Assembly (NCBI GenBank): GCA_934590165.1
Contig: CAKTOO010000001.1
Location: 216,291 to 280,290, forward strand
Source of the DNA: an uncultured Dysosmobacter sp.
GTDB lineage: Bacteria; Bacillota; Clostridia; Oscillospirales; Oscillospiraceae
Length of the DNA: 64,000 nucleotides
Direction: 5' to 3'
Shown one piece after another: positions 1-8,687 of the stretch. The notes below the pieces were generated by a model, which saw only the letters and a program-made list of their open reading frames with translations, ran no database searches and was not told the origin of the DNA. The translations under genes and the position numbers were made by a program. How positions within the stretch are numbered: the first letter of the stretch is position 1; every line of letters starts with the position of its first letter.

Positions 1-1
1 C

Positions 2-1180
2 TGCGCCGCCGTCATCGCCGGCTTCACCAAGACCTTTGAGAGCCTGCCGGAGGCATTGTTCAGCGCTCCGGGCCGCACAGAGCTGGGCGGCAACCACACG
101 GACCACCAGCACGGCCATGTGCTGGCCGCCAGCGTGGACCTGGACATCCTGGCCGCCGCCGCCCCCAACCAGAGCGGCATGATCCGCGTCCAGTCCCAGG
201 GCTATCCCCTCATCGTGGTGGACCTCCGTGAGCTTGCCCCCAAGCCCGAGGAGGAGAACACCTCCGCCGCCCTCATCCGGGGCGTGGCCGCCCGCTTCGC
301 GGCCCTGGGCTGCCCCTTGCAAAACGCCGGAATGGATGCCTATTTGGTGTCCAATGTGCCCGGCGGCAGCGGCCTTTCCTCCTCCGCCGCCTTTGAGGTC
401 CTCATGGGCACCATGCTCAACAGCCTGTTCTTCGGCGGCAGCTGCACGGCTGTGGAGATCGCCCAGATCGGCCAGTACGCGGAAAACGTGTTCTTCGGCA
501 AGCCCTGCGGCCTCATGGACGAGACCGCCTCCTCCGTGGGCGGCGTGGTGGCCATCGACTTTGCCGACACGGAGCGCCCGGCGGTGGAGCGCATCGACCT
601 GGATCTCCACGCCGCGGGCTATGCCCTGTGCATCCTCAACTCCGGCGCCGGCCACGCGGACCTGACCGGCGAGTACGCCGCCATCACCGATGAGCTGAAG
701 GCTGTGTGCCGGTACTTCGGCAAGGAGGTGCTGCGGCAGGTGCCCCGGGAGCAGTTCCTGACGGCCCTTCCCCAGGTGCGCAAGGCCGCCGGCGACCGGG
801 CCGTGACCCGGGCCTTCCACTTTTATGGAGAGGACCAGCGGGCCCGGGAGGAAGCCCAGGCCCTGAAGGCCGGGGACTTCGACCGCTTTTTGCAGCTGGT
901 GCGGGAGTCCGGCCGCTCCTCCGCCATGTACCTCCAAAACGTCATCCCCACCGGCCAGACCGTGGGCCAGGAGCTGATGGTGACCATCGCCCTGTGCGAA
1001 TGCCTGCTGGAGGGCCGGGGCGCCGTCCGGGTCCACGGCGGCGGCTTCGGCGGCACGGCCCAGGCTTTTGTGCCCCTGGATATGCTGGAGCGGTTCAAGG
1101 AGAAAACGGAGGCCGTGCTGGGTCAGGGCAGCTGCCACGTGGTGACCATCCGGCCCGAGGGCGGCGTCCGTCTGGCGTGA
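2..1180 (+). CDS. galK: Galactokinase, 5'-truncated by window edge
   Basis: ATP-dependent phosphorylation of galactose to galactose-1-phosphate, first step of the Leloir pathway, in the cytoplasm. The reading frame is open from base 2, so the true start lies upstream of the window; 392 codons are visible. The galactokinase signature GRTELGGNHTDHQHG (a clostridial variant of GRxNLIGEHTDY), the GHMP ATP-binding motif PGGSGLSSSAAFE and the C-terminal GGGFGGT motif are all present, so this is a GHMP-superfamily kinase. It is followed after 16 bases by galT and then galM, which makes a compact galKTM operon. The assignment is secure from motifs plus neighbours. Confidence 0.95.
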   Translation, partial: CAAVIAGFTKTFESLPEALFSAPGRTELGGNHTDHQHGHVLAASVDLDILAAAAPNQSGMIRVQSQGYPLIVVDLRELAPKPEEENTSAALIRGVAARFAALGCPLQNAGMDAYLVSNVPGGSGLSSSAAFEVLMGTMLNSLFFGGSCTAVEIAQIGQYAENVFFGKPCGLMDETASSVGGVVAIDFADTERPAVERIDLDLHAAGYALCILNSGAGHADLTGEYAAITDELKAVCRYFGKEVLRQVPREQFLTALPQVRKAAGDRAVTRAFHFYGEDQRAREEAQALKAGDFDRFLQLVRESGRSSAMYLQNVIPTGQTVGQELMVTIALCECLLEGRGAVRVHGGGFGGTAQAFVPLDMLERFKEKTEAVLGQGSCHVVTIRPEGGVRLA

Positions 1181-1196
1181 AAAGGAGGAAAACACC

Positions 1197-2681
1197 ATGA
1201 TCCATCAGTATATCGCGGACCTGACGGGCTACGCCCTGCAAACGGGTCTCATTGAGGAGGCGGACCGAACCTGGGCGGTGAACAGCCTGCTGCAAGTCCT
1301 GGGCCTGGACGCCTGGGAGGAGCGCACCCCCGTGGAACGGCCCCTGGAGGAGATTTTGACCGGCATTCTGGACTGGGCGGAGGCCCAGGGCCGCATCGAC
1401 GGCGGCGTCACCAGCCGGGACCTGCTGGACACGAAGCTCATGGGTGTCCTGACGCCCCGGCCCTCCCAGGTCCTTGCGGTGTTCCGGGACAAGTACCACC
1501 AGTCCCCGGAGGCCGCCACGGACTGGTACTATAAATTCAGCCAGGACACGGACTATATTCGCCGCTACCGCATCGTGAAGGATGTGAAGTGGGTGGCGCC
1601 CACCCCCTACGGCGATTTGGACATCACCATCAACCTCTCCAAGCCGGAGAAGGACCCCAAGGCCATTGCCGCCGCCAAGCTGGCTCCCCAGAGCGGCTAT
1701 CCCAAGTGCCTGCTGTGCCGGGAGAACGAGGGCTATGCCGGCCGGGTGAACCACCCCGCCCGCCAGAACCACCGCGTCCTCCCCGTCACTATCAACGGCG
1801 AGAGCTGGTTTTTCCAGTACTCCCCCTATGTGTACTATAACGAGCACTGCATCGTGTTCAACGGAAAGCACGTGCCCATGAAGATCGACCGGGCCACCTT
1901 CCGCAAGCAGCTGGACTTCATCCGGCAGTTCCCTCACTATTTCGTGGGCTCCAACGCGGACCTGCCCATCGTGGGCGGCTCCATTTTGAGCCACGACCAC
2001 TTCCAGGGCGGCCGCTACACCTTCGCCATGGAGAAGGCCCCTGTGGAGCAGGCGGTCTCCTTCCCCGGCTTTGCCGATGTGGAGGCGGGCATCGTCAAGT
2101 GGCCCATGTCTGTCATCCGCCTGCGCTGCGGGGACGATGAGCGCCTGGTGGACCTGGCGGACAAAATTTTAAAGGCCTGGCGGGGCTATACCGACGAGGC
2201 GGCCTTCATTTTCGCTGAAACAGGCGGGGAGCCTCACAACACCATCACCCCCATCGCCCGGATGCGGGATGGCCAGTACGAGCTGGACCTGGTGCTGCGG
2301 AACAACATTACCACGGAGGAATTCCCCTTAGGTGTGTACCATCCCCACCAGGAGCTCCACCACATCAAAAAGGAGAACATCGGCCTTATCGAGGTCATGG
2401 GCCTTGCGGTGCTGCCCTCCCGGCTGAAGGGAGAGTTGGCTCTCCTGGTGGATGCCCTGGTGGCCGGCCGGGATCTTCGGGCCGATGAGACACTGGCAAA
2501 GCACGCCGATTGGGCGGAGGAGCTGCAAAGCCGCTATACCTTTACCCGGGAAAACGCCATGGACATCCTCAAAAAAGAAGTGGGCGTCGTGTTTGCCCAG
2601 GTGCTGGAGCACGCCGGTGTGTACAAATGCACGGTCGAGGGCCGGGCGGTGTTCCTGCGGTTCATCGAAAGCGTAAAGTGA
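1197..2681 (+). CDS. galT: UTP/UDP-glucose--hexose-1-phosphate uridylyltransferase, class II
   Basis: Transfers UMP from UDP-glucose to galactose-1-phosphate, second Leloir step. The 494-residue length and the run LCRENEGYAGRVNHPARQNHR are typical of the Firmicute class II GalT family, which differs in sequence from the shorter E. coli enzyme. HDHFQGG is a conserved class II motif. Start ATG at 1197 is preceded by AAAGGAGGAAAACACC. The gene lies 16 bases after galK and 10 bases before galM, so the three are almost certainly cotranscribed. No odd features. Confidence 0.95.
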   Translation: MIHQYIADLTGYALQTGLIEEADRTWAVNSLLQVLGLDAWEERTPVERPLEEILTGILDWAEAQGRIDGGVTSRDLLDTKLMGVLTPRPSQVLAVFRDKYHQSPEAATDWYYKFSQDTDYIRRYRIVKDVKWVAPTPYGDLDITINLSKPEKDPKAIAAAKLAPQSGYPKCLLCRENEGYAGRVNHPARQNHRVLPVTINGESWFFQYSPYVYYNEHCIVFNGKHVPMKIDRATFRKQLDFIRQFPHYFVGSNADLPIVGGSILSHDHFQGGRYTFAMEKAPVEQAVSFPGFADVEAGIVKWPMSVIRLRCGDDERLVDLADKILKAWRGYTDEAAFIFAETGGEPHNTITPIARMRDGQYELDLVLRNNITTEEFPLGVYHPHQELHHIKKENIGLIEVMGLAVLPSRLKGELALLVDALVAGRDLRADETLAKHADWAEELQSRYTFTRENAMDILKKEVGVVFAQVLEHAGVYKCTVEGRAVFLRFIESVK

Positions 2682-2691
2682 GGGCGGACAG

Positions 2692-3702
2692 ATGTATGAA
2701 GTAAGACCCTTCGGCACCCTGCGGGGGCAGGATGTGCCGCTCATACAGCTGACGGACGGAGACATTTCCGTGGAGCTGCTGCCCTACGGCGCCGCCATCC
2801 GTTCCATCTGGGTGCCGGACCGGGAGGGCCGGGCCACGGACATCTGCCTGGGCTATGACACCCTGGAGGAGTACCGGGACCGGGACGCCTGCTTTGGCGG
2901 CACCATCGGCCGGTGCGCCAACCGCATCGGCGGCGCCTCGTTCACCGTGGACGGCACGGAATACCGCCTCACCGCCAACGAGGGGGCCAACACCCTCCAC
3001 GGCGGCGGAGAGGGCTTCCATAAGAAGCTGTGGCGCTACGCCTGCGAGGAAAACAGCGTCACATTCACCCTGGACTCCCCCGACGGGGAGGAGGGCTTCC
3101 CCGGCAGCCTCCGGGCGGAGGTGACCTACACCCTGCAAAGCAGCACCCTCACCATAGAGTACCGGGCCAAAAGCGACAAGACCACCGTGGTGAATCTCAC
3201 CAACCACGCCTATTACAACCTGGCGGGCCACAACGGGGGCCCGGTCCACGACCACGGCCTTCGGGTGCGGGCGGAGCGCTACACCCCCGCGGGAGAAGGC
3301 AACGTGCCCACCGGCCAGATCGCGGACGTGGCGGGCACGGTGCTGGACCTGCGGCAGGGCGCATGGCTGGGAGAGCGGCTGGACCGCCCCGCCCTGGCCG
3401 CCAGCCGGGGCTATGACCACAATTTTGTACTGAACGGCGCCCCCGCGGCCACCCTCTGGTGTCCCCGCACCGGCATCGCCCTGGATATGACCACCACCCT
3501 GCCGGGCATGCAGCTGTACACCGCCGGCTTCCTGACGCCCCGGAAGGGCAAGGGCGGCGCCCTGTACGGTCCCGCCCACGCCGTGTGCCTGGAGCCCCAG
3601 TTCTTCCCCGACGCCGTGCACCACGAGAACTTCCCCTCTCCCCTCCTGCGGGCGGGGGAGGCGTACCGGCAAAGCATCGCCTGCCGGTTCTATGTGAAAT
3701 AA
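2692..3702 (+). CDS. galM: Aldose 1-epimerase (mutarotase)
   Basis: Interconverts alpha and beta anomers of galactose or glucose and so feeds galactokinase. The 336-residue length fits. Family motifs are GGTIGRCANRI near residue 64, TANEGANTLHGG with the catalytic-region His, and NLTNHAYYNLAGH with the second conserved His around residue 175. The protein ends in LEPQFFPDAVHHENFP, which carries the conserved catalytic-Glu region. It is the last gene of the gal operon and is followed 2 bases after the stop by a strong terminator. Confidence 0.93.
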   Translation: MYEVRPFGTLRGQDVPLIQLTDGDISVELLPYGAAIRSIWVPDREGRATDICLGYDTLEEYRDRDACFGGTIGRCANRIGGASFTVDGTEYRLTANEGANTLHGGGEGFHKKLWRYACEENSVTFTLDSPDGEEGFPGSLRAEVTYTLQSSTLTIEYRAKSDKTTVVNLTNHAYYNLAGHNGGPVHDHGLRVRAERYTPAGEGNVPTGQIADVAGTVLDLRQGAWLGERLDRPALAASRGYDHNFVLNGAPAATLWCPRTGIALDMTTTLPGMQLYTAGFLTPRKGKGGALYGPAHAVCLEPQFFPDAVHHENFPSPLLRAGEAYRQSIACRFYVK

Positions 3703-3704
3703 GA

Positions 3705-3742
3705 AAATACCCGGAACAGAACCGTCTGTTCCGGGTATTTTT
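3705..3742. terminator. Bidirectional intrinsic terminator after galM
   Basis: A perfect 16-bp stem (3705-3720 pairing with 3725-3740), ACCG tetraloop, with an A-run on the left and a T-run on the right. It can end galM on plus and the anti-sigma gene on minus. Confidence 0.9.
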
Positions 3743-4713
3743 CATGACATCAGCAGGTTGAGAAGCTGCTGCAGGTCCGCCGCCGAGGCGGCGTAGTCCT
3801 TCACGGGCCGGGGCAGGGCCGTGTCCGCCTCTGCCAGGGGCACGGTGCGTGTCCAGGAGGTGCCGTCCTGGGTTTGATAGGTCCAGGAGACCTCCCCCAG
3901 ATTGTCCACCAGGGCCAACATCAGGGGAGCCAGCTGACTTTTCATGACCTGGTCCAGCTGAGACGCCGTCTGCTCTGTGTAGACATTGGAAAACTCCAGG
4001 GTCCAGCCATAGGGTTCGTGGGATGTCTGGAGGCTGTTGAGATAAGGGCCGCATCTGCTTTGAATGTTCAGGGCTGCTGCCACCCGGTTCAAGGCGGAAA
4101 TGTCACCCACATAGGGAACTTTTGCTTCATATAGCCGGGCGGTGCCGTTCTCAATGGCGACTCCGTTCTGCCAGACGACCAGTCCACAGAGCCGGACCTC
4201 CCTCACACCTGCCAAGGGGACTTCTACCGTTCCGCCGCCGTTGGGGAACAGCGGGGACACCAGCACGGACCGGGCGGAGATATTCGCAATGCTGCCATCG
4301 GTGTCCACATGCCAGCCCCAATAAGCGGTGGCGGAAAGAGGCGTGGAAACGGAGAGTCGAAGGACGCCGTTTTTCTCAACGGAATCCATGACCACCAATT
4401 CCCCTTTTTGCGCCGGAGTTCCGATGATAAAGACCTTCGCCGCAAACGCCGCCGCCAGCAGCAAGACGGTACATACAATGGCCGCCGCCACCCGCCGCGT
4501 GTTTTTCCGCCTCACGGCCTTGAGATAGTCCACTTCCTTTGCTGTCTCCGCTTGCTCCCCCTCCGGCGCGGCCATGTCCCACCGCAGGCGGGCGCACGCC
4601 GGGCACGCTGCTAAATGAGCCTCTACCGCCGCGTCGGTCTCCGGGCCGGTCAGCCCCTCCACAAACGATGGCAGCAGGTCCCGCACCACACCGCAGGTCA
4701 AATCATTTTTCAT
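3742..4713 (-). CDS. Anti-sigma factor with zinc-finger HC2 domain
   Basis: Predicted membrane-anchored regulator that holds the adjacent ECF sigma factor inactive until a signal arrives. Residues 1-40 form a zinc-binding anti-sigma domain (C-x3 spacing with HLAACPACA, the HxxxCxxC pattern). A single membrane helix lies around residues 75-98 (rich in A, V, L), and about 220 residues of extracytoplasmic domain follow with no motif I recognise. I chose ATG 4713 because GGAGGTG sits 6 bases upstream; a GTG at 4722 is the alternative. The start overlaps the end of the sigma gene, the usual translational coupling of such pairs. The signal is unknown. Confidence 0.8.
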   Translation of the reverse strand: MKNDLTCGVVRDLLPSFVEGLTGPETDAAVEAHLAACPACARLRWDMAAPEGEQAETAKEVDYLKAVRRKNTRRVAAAIVCTVLLLAAAFAAKVFIIGTPAQKGELVVMDSVEKNGVLRLSVSTPLSATAYWGWHVDTDGSIANISARSVLVSPLFPNGGGTVEVPLAGVREVRLCGLVVWQNGVAIENGTARLYEAKVPYVGDISALNRVAAALNIQSRCGPYLNSLQTSHEPYGWTLEFSNVYTEQTASQLDQVMKSQLAPLMLALVDNLGEVSWTYQTQDGTSWTRTVPLAEADTALPRPVKDYAASAADLQQLLNLLMS

Positions 4714-5191
4714 CACAGGCACCTCCGTCCCGCAGTTTTTCCTTGCCCCGGTAAAAGGTTACCCGGGCCCAGGTCTCCGTCCTCCCCAGCACGTCGCCGA
4801 TCTCCCGGAAGCTGAGGCCGCCGAACACCCGCAGGTACACCACCTCCCGCCCCGGCTCCGGCAGGGCGTGGATTCGGCGCAGCAGGTCCAGGTGTCCCGC
4901 CCGGTCCAGGGTATCGTCCTCCGCCGAGGGCAGGGACGCGCCGGTGTCCTCCTCCGGCAGAGGCACCTCCCGCTTTTGCCGGCGCAGGTGCTGGTACCAC
5001 AGGTGCTTTGCGATCTGGCACAGCCACACGGACACCTTGCAGGTCCCATCAAACCGGCCGATGGAGCGGATGGCCTGGTAAAAGGTCTCCTGGGTCAGTT
5101 CCTCCGCCAGGTCGGCGTCATGGCACTGGGCCAGGAGGAACTTGTAGACGGTTTGGGCGTACCGGCGGTAGATGTCGTTCATATCGTCCAT
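4703..5191 (-). CDS. ECF-type RNA polymerase sigma factor
   Basis: Group 4 (extracytoplasmic function) sigma factor of 162 residues. Region 2 covers roughly residues 5-75 (YKFLLAQCHDADLAEELTQE, then WLCQIAKHLWYQHLRR) and region 4 covers residues 105-155 (LPEPGREVVYLRVFGGLSF followed by a helix-turn-helix REIGDVLGRTETWARV). It overlaps the anti-sigma gene, which confirms the pairing. A possible self-recognised promoter lies just upstream (see 5212-5241). The regulon cannot be read from the window. Confidence 0.9.
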   Translation of the reverse strand: MDDMNDIYRRYAQTVYKFLLAQCHDADLAEELTQETFYQAIRSIGRFDGTCKVSVWLCQIAKHLWYQHLRRQKREVPLPEEDTGASLPSAEDDTLDRAGHLDLLRRIHALPEPGREVVYLRVFGGLSFREIGDVLGRTETWARVTFYRGKEKLRDGGACDEK

Positions 5192-5211
5192 GGAAGTCCC
5201 TCCTTTCCCCT

Positions 5212-5241
5212 GTATATCCCGCTGGGCGGGAAAACGTTACA
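5212..5241 (-). promoter_or_regulatory. Candidate ECF autoregulatory promoter
   Basis: On the minus strand TGTAACG (5241-5235) is followed about 14 bases later by GGGATATAC (5220-5212), ahead of the sigma gene. A GTAAC-type -35 is common for ECF sigma factors and many autoregulate. The match is short, so this is suggestive only. Confidence 0.35.
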
Positions 5242-5250
5242 GGAGCTTTG

Positions 5251-5280
5251 AAAAAATGACGGGCAGGGCCCGTCATTTTT
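5251..5280 (-). terminator. Terminator of the HAD phosphatase gene
   Basis: AAAAATGACGGGC-AGGG-CCCGTCATTTTT hairpin. On the minus strand it overlaps the TAA of the HAD gene and ends in a T-run. It separates that gene from the sigma factor unit. Confidence 0.85.
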
Positions 5281-5935
5281 ATTCCAGCGTCTCCGTTTCA
5301 AACATCTCCTCAAAGGAGCGGATATAATAGTCGGAGATGCGGCGGATCTCCTCCTGGTCCTCCCGGGCAAAGTCGTCGTACACGCCGCACACCCGGAACC
5401 CGGCGGCCTTGGCGGTCTGGATGGCGTGGAGGGCGTCCTCAAAGACCACCGTGTCCCGCTTCGTGGACCGCAGCCGCCGCATGGCCTGCTCATAGATCTC
5501 CGGGCTGTCCTTCCCCTGGCCCACCTCGGCGCAGGTGAGCATTCCCCGGAAATAGCTGTCGATACCGGCGTGGCGCAGGGCCGCCTCCGCCAGATGGCGG
5601 TCCGTGGCGGTGGCCACGTACATCCACACCCCCTCCATTTTCAGGAGAGACAAAAATTTCTTCACGCCGGGCTTGGCCTCTACCTGGCTGCGGTAAAAGT
5701 CCTCCACCTGGGCCTCAATGTCCCGGACGATATCGTCCACGGATTGGGGCAGGCGGTATTCCTCCTTGCAGTAGGCGGCCCCGTCGCGCAGCGTCATGAC
5801 CTTCAGCTTCTCCGCCAGGTCCGGCGCCGGCTGGATGCCCTGCCGCCGCAGCAGGCCGGGGCTCAGGTCATCCCAGATGAACATGGAGTCCAGCAGGGTG
5901 CCGTCCATATCAAAAATCGCGCTTTGCAGTCTCAT
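5279..5935 (-). CDS. HAD-superfamily hydrolase, phosphoglycolate phosphatase/beta-PGM-like
   Basis: Predicted cytoplasmic small-molecule phosphatase or phosphomutase. Motif I is FDMDGTLLDS at residue 8 (nucleophile Asp). The helical cap follows, then motif II in VATATD (Thr), the conserved Lys in GQGKDSPEIYEQAM, and motif IV VFEDALHAIQTAKAAG. I start it at ATG 5935 (MRLQSAIFDMDG), because HAD motif I normally falls within the first 15 residues, giving 218 residues. An open frame continues upstream to 6376 but that part is antisense to thpR. The substrate cannot be told from sequence. Confidence 0.85.
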   Translation of the reverse strand: MRLQSAIFDMDGTLLDSMFIWDDLSPGLLRRQGIQPAPDLAEKLKVMTLRDGAAYCKEEYRLPQSVDDIVRDIEAQVEDFYRSQVEAKPGVKKFLSLLKMEGVWMYVATATDRHLAEAALRHAGIDSYFRGMLTCAEVGQGKDSPEIYEQAMRRLRSTKRDTVVFEDALHAIQTAKAAGFRVCGVYDDFAREDQEEIRRISDYYIRSFEEMFETETLE

Positions 5936-6025
5936 AAACACGCTCCCGCATTGAAAACATTGCAACCATTGTAACACCATGCTAGGATAAAATACAACGC
6001 CGAAACAAAAAGAGGAGGAAAAAAC

Positions 6026-6523
6026 ATGCGGTTGTTCGTGGCCATTCGTTTTTCCCCGGCGGTGCGGGCGGTGCTGCTGGACGCGGTGGACGCCCTGCGC
6101 CGCCAGGGGCAGGGCACCTTCACCCGGCCGGAGAACCTGCACCTGACCCTGGCCTTTTTGGGAGAGGTGGAGGACCCGGCTCCGGTGCGGGAGGCCCTGG
6201 CAGCGGTCTGCACCGGCGGAGCGTTCTCCCTGACCGTGGAGGGCCTGGGCCGGTTTGAGGACCTCTGGTGGGCGGGGGTCCGGGACAATGAACGGCTGGA
6301 GGCTCTGGCCCTCCGGGTGCAAAACGCCCTGCGGCAGGCGGGCTTCCCCATCGAACGGCGGCCCTGGCGCCCACACATCACTCTGGTCCGCCGCTGGCGG
6401 GGGCCAAAGCCCTGCCTGACGGTGCCAGATGCGCCCATGCGGGTGGAGCGGATATCCCTCATGAAGTCGGAGCGGGTGGACGGCAGGCTGGTGTACACGG
6501 AGCTGTGGGACTTCCGCCTGTGA
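6026..6523 (+). CDS. thpR: RNA 2',3'-cyclic phosphodiesterase
   Basis: 2H phosphoesterase that hydrolyses 2',3'-cyclic phosphates to 2'-phosphomonoesters. The two catalytic HxT motifs are visible: HLTLAFLGE (H39, T41) and HITLVRR (H117, T119). The 165-residue length is close to the family's usual 170-190. Start ATG 6026 follows AAGAGGAGGAAAAAAC. It is a single gene between the divergent HAD gene and a convergent terminator shared with metG. The physiological RNA substrate is not evident. Confidence 0.9.
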   Translation: MRLFVAIRFSPAVRAVLLDAVDALRRQGQGTFTRPENLHLTLAFLGEVEDPAPVREALAAVCTGGAFSLTVEGLGRFEDLWWAGVRDNERLEALALRVQNALRQAGFPIERRPWRPHITLVRRWRGPKPCLTVPDAPMRVERISLMKSERVDGRLVYTELWDFRL

Positions 6524-6530
6524 AGCGGCA

Positions 6531-6563
6531 AAAAAGCCGGGAGACAGAAGTCTCCCGGCTTTT
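6531..6563. terminator. Bidirectional terminator between thpR and metG
   Basis: AAAAAGCCGGGAGAC stem, AGAA loop, GTCTCCCGGCTTTT: 14 bp with A/T runs on both sides. It serves thpR on plus and metG on minus. Confidence 0.9.
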
Positions 6564-6581
6564 CATGTGTGGTTTTGCTTT

Positions 6582-8561
6582 TCAGCAGAGCTTGGCGCCG
6601 GCGGGAATGCTGTCGTCCACCATGATGAGGTTCAGCTTTTCCTCGCCCTTTTCGGTGTGGACGGCGGAGATGAGCATACCGTTGCTCTCCAGGCCCATCA
6701 TCTTCCGAGGCGGCAGGTTCACGATGGCAACCAGCGTCTTGCCCACCAGGTCCTCGGGCTTGTACCACTTGGCGATGCCGGAGAGGATCTGCCGGTCCGT
6801 GCCGGTGCCGTCGTCCAGGGTGAAGCGCAGGAGCTTCTCGCTCTTTTTCACGTTCTCACAGGCCTTCACCTTCACGGCCCGGAAGTCGGACTTGCAGAAA
6901 GTGTCGAAGTCCACCTTCTCTGTCAGCTGGGGCTCCAGCTCGATGGCGGGCAGGGCGGCCTTCTTGGCGGCCTCGGCCACGGCTTCCAGCTCCTCCAGGG
7001 CCTTGTCCATGTCGATGCGGGGGAACAGGTTCTCGCCCTTGGTGACGGCGGTGGTCTCCGGCAGGGTGCCCCACGCCTTGGCGGAGTCCCAGGTCTGGGC
7101 CTCGGGGCCGGCGCCGATCTGGCGGAACAGCTTCTCCATGCTCTCGGGCATGAAGGGGATTAGCAGGATGCCGCAGATACGGGTGGCCTCCAGCAGGTTG
7201 TAGAGGACGTGGGCCAGGCGGGCACTGTTGGCCTCCATGTCGCGGGCCAAGCTCCAGGGGGCCGTCTCGTCGATATACTTATTGGCCCGCTGAATGACCT
7301 TGAACACCTCGGCCAGGGCGTTGTGGGGGGCGCAGGCCTCCATCTGGGCCTCGTAGGTGTCCCGCAGGGCGGAGACCATGGAGATGAGGTCCGTGTCAAA
7401 GCTCTCGGGAGCGGCCCAGGTCTTGCAGCCCTCCGGCAGCTGTCCGCCGAAGTACTTGCCCACCATGGCGGTGGTGCGGCTGACCAGGTTGCCCAGGTCG
7501 TTGGCAAGGTCGGTGTTGATGGTCTGGATCAGCAGCTCGTTGGAGAAGTTGCCGTCGGAACCGAAGGGGAAGGTCCGCATGAGGAAGAAGCGCAGGGCGT
7601 CCACGCCGAACTTTTCCGCCAGAATATAGGGGTCCACCACGTTGCCCTTGGACTTGGACATCTTGCCGCCGTCCAGCAGCAGCCAGCCGTGGCCGAACAC
7701 GTGCTTGGGCAGGGGCTCGCCCACGCTCATGAGCATGGCGGGCCAGATGATGGAGTGGAACCGGACGATCTCCTTGCCCACGAAGTGGTAATCGGCGGGC
7801 CAGTAGTGGTCGTAGTCGTCGTACTTGTCATTGAGGTAGCCCATGGCGGTGGCGTAGTTGAACAGGGCGTCCACCCACACATAGACCACGTGGCCCGGGT
7901 CAAAGTCCACGGGGATGCCCCAGGTGAAGCTGGTGCGGGAGACGCACAGGTCCTCCAGACCGGGGTCGATGAAATTTTTCACCATCTCATTGACGCGGCT
8001 GCGGGGCTGGAGGAAGTCGGTGTTCTCCAGCAGGTCCCGGATGCGGTCAGCATACTTACTCAGCCGGAAGAAGTAGGCTTCCTCCTCCGCGTCCACCACG
8101 GGACGGCCGCAGTCGGGGCAGCAGCCGTCCACCAGCTGGCTCTCTGTCCAGAAGGACTCGCAGGGAGTGCAGTACTTGCCCTTGTAGGCGCCCTTGTAGA
8201 TGTCGCCGTTGTCATACATCTTCTTGAAGATCTTCTGGACAGCGGAGACATGGTAATCGTCCGTGGTGCGGATGAAGCGGTCGTTGGAGATGTTCATCAG
8301 CTTCCACAGATCCTTGACGCCCTGGGGACCCTCCACAATGCGGTCCACGAATTCCTGGGGGGACACGCCGGCTTCGTTGGCCTTCTGCTCAATCTTCTGG
8401 CCGTGCTCGTCGGTGCCGGTGAGGAACATGACATCATAGCCGGCCAGGCGCTTGTACCGGGCCATGGCGTCGGTGGCCACGGTGCAGTAGGTGTGGCCGA
8501 TGTGCAGCTTGTCGGAGGGATAGTAAATGGGCGTGGTGATATAGAATTTTTTCTTTTCCAT
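6582..8561 (-). CDS. metG: Methionyl-tRNA synthetase
   Basis: Charges tRNA-Met with methionine. Class I signatures: the HIGH motif as HIGHTY near residue 20 and GGKMSKSKGN near residue 300. A Cys4 zinc knuckle is seen as CTPCES and CCPDCGRP around residues 130-150. The C-terminal 105 residues form a Trbp111/EMAP-like tRNA-binding domain (FRAVKVKACENVKKSEKLL ... PPRKMMGLESNGM), which marks the dimeric 659-residue form. Start ATG 8561 follows AAAAAGGAGAAAACC. It has its own promoter (8624-8652). Confidence 0.97.
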   Translation of the reverse strand: MEKKKFYITTPIYYPSDKLHIGHTYCTVATDAMARYKRLAGYDVMFLTGTDEHGQKIEQKANEAGVSPQEFVDRIVEGPQGVKDLWKLMNISNDRFIRTTDDYHVSAVQKIFKKMYDNGDIYKGAYKGKYCTPCESFWTESQLVDGCCPDCGRPVVDAEEEAYFFRLSKYADRIRDLLENTDFLQPRSRVNEMVKNFIDPGLEDLCVSRTSFTWGIPVDFDPGHVVYVWVDALFNYATAMGYLNDKYDDYDHYWPADYHFVGKEIVRFHSIIWPAMLMSVGEPLPKHVFGHGWLLLDGGKMSKSKGNVVDPYILAEKFGVDALRFFLMRTFPFGSDGNFSNELLIQTINTDLANDLGNLVSRTTAMVGKYFGGQLPEGCKTWAAPESFDTDLISMVSALRDTYEAQMEACAPHNALAEVFKVIQRANKYIDETAPWSLARDMEANSARLAHVLYNLLEATRICGILLIPFMPESMEKLFRQIGAGPEAQTWDSAKAWGTLPETTAVTKGENLFPRIDMDKALEELEAVAEAAKKAALPAIELEPQLTEKVDFDTFCKSDFRAVKVKACENVKKSEKLLRFTLDDGTGTDRQILSGIAKWYKPEDLVGKTLVAIVNLPPRKMMGLESNGMLISAVHTEKGEEKLNLIMVDDSIPAGAKLC

Positions 8562-8623
8562 GGTTTTCTCCTTTTTATCGGCCGCTCCGAATGGAAGAGG
8601 GCCGGGATTTACACAGTTCTTTT

Positions 8624-8652
8624 ATTATACCGAATATTTCCCCAAATTACAA
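8624..8652 (-). promoter_or_regulatory. Sigma-A promoter of metG
   Basis: On the minus strand TTGTAA (8652-8647), a 17-base spacer, then TATAAT (8629-8624), about 60 bases before the metG start. Confidence 0.7.
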
Positions 8653-8687
8653 CATTTTAGCCGGAATTTTCCGCGCTTAAACGGGCC

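Noticed and set aside
7209..8660. 483-codon open frame antisense to metG
   Set aside because: Made of H/V/G/Q-rich shadow sequence opposite a certain metG; no ribosome site or motif. Typical of GC-rich coding DNA.
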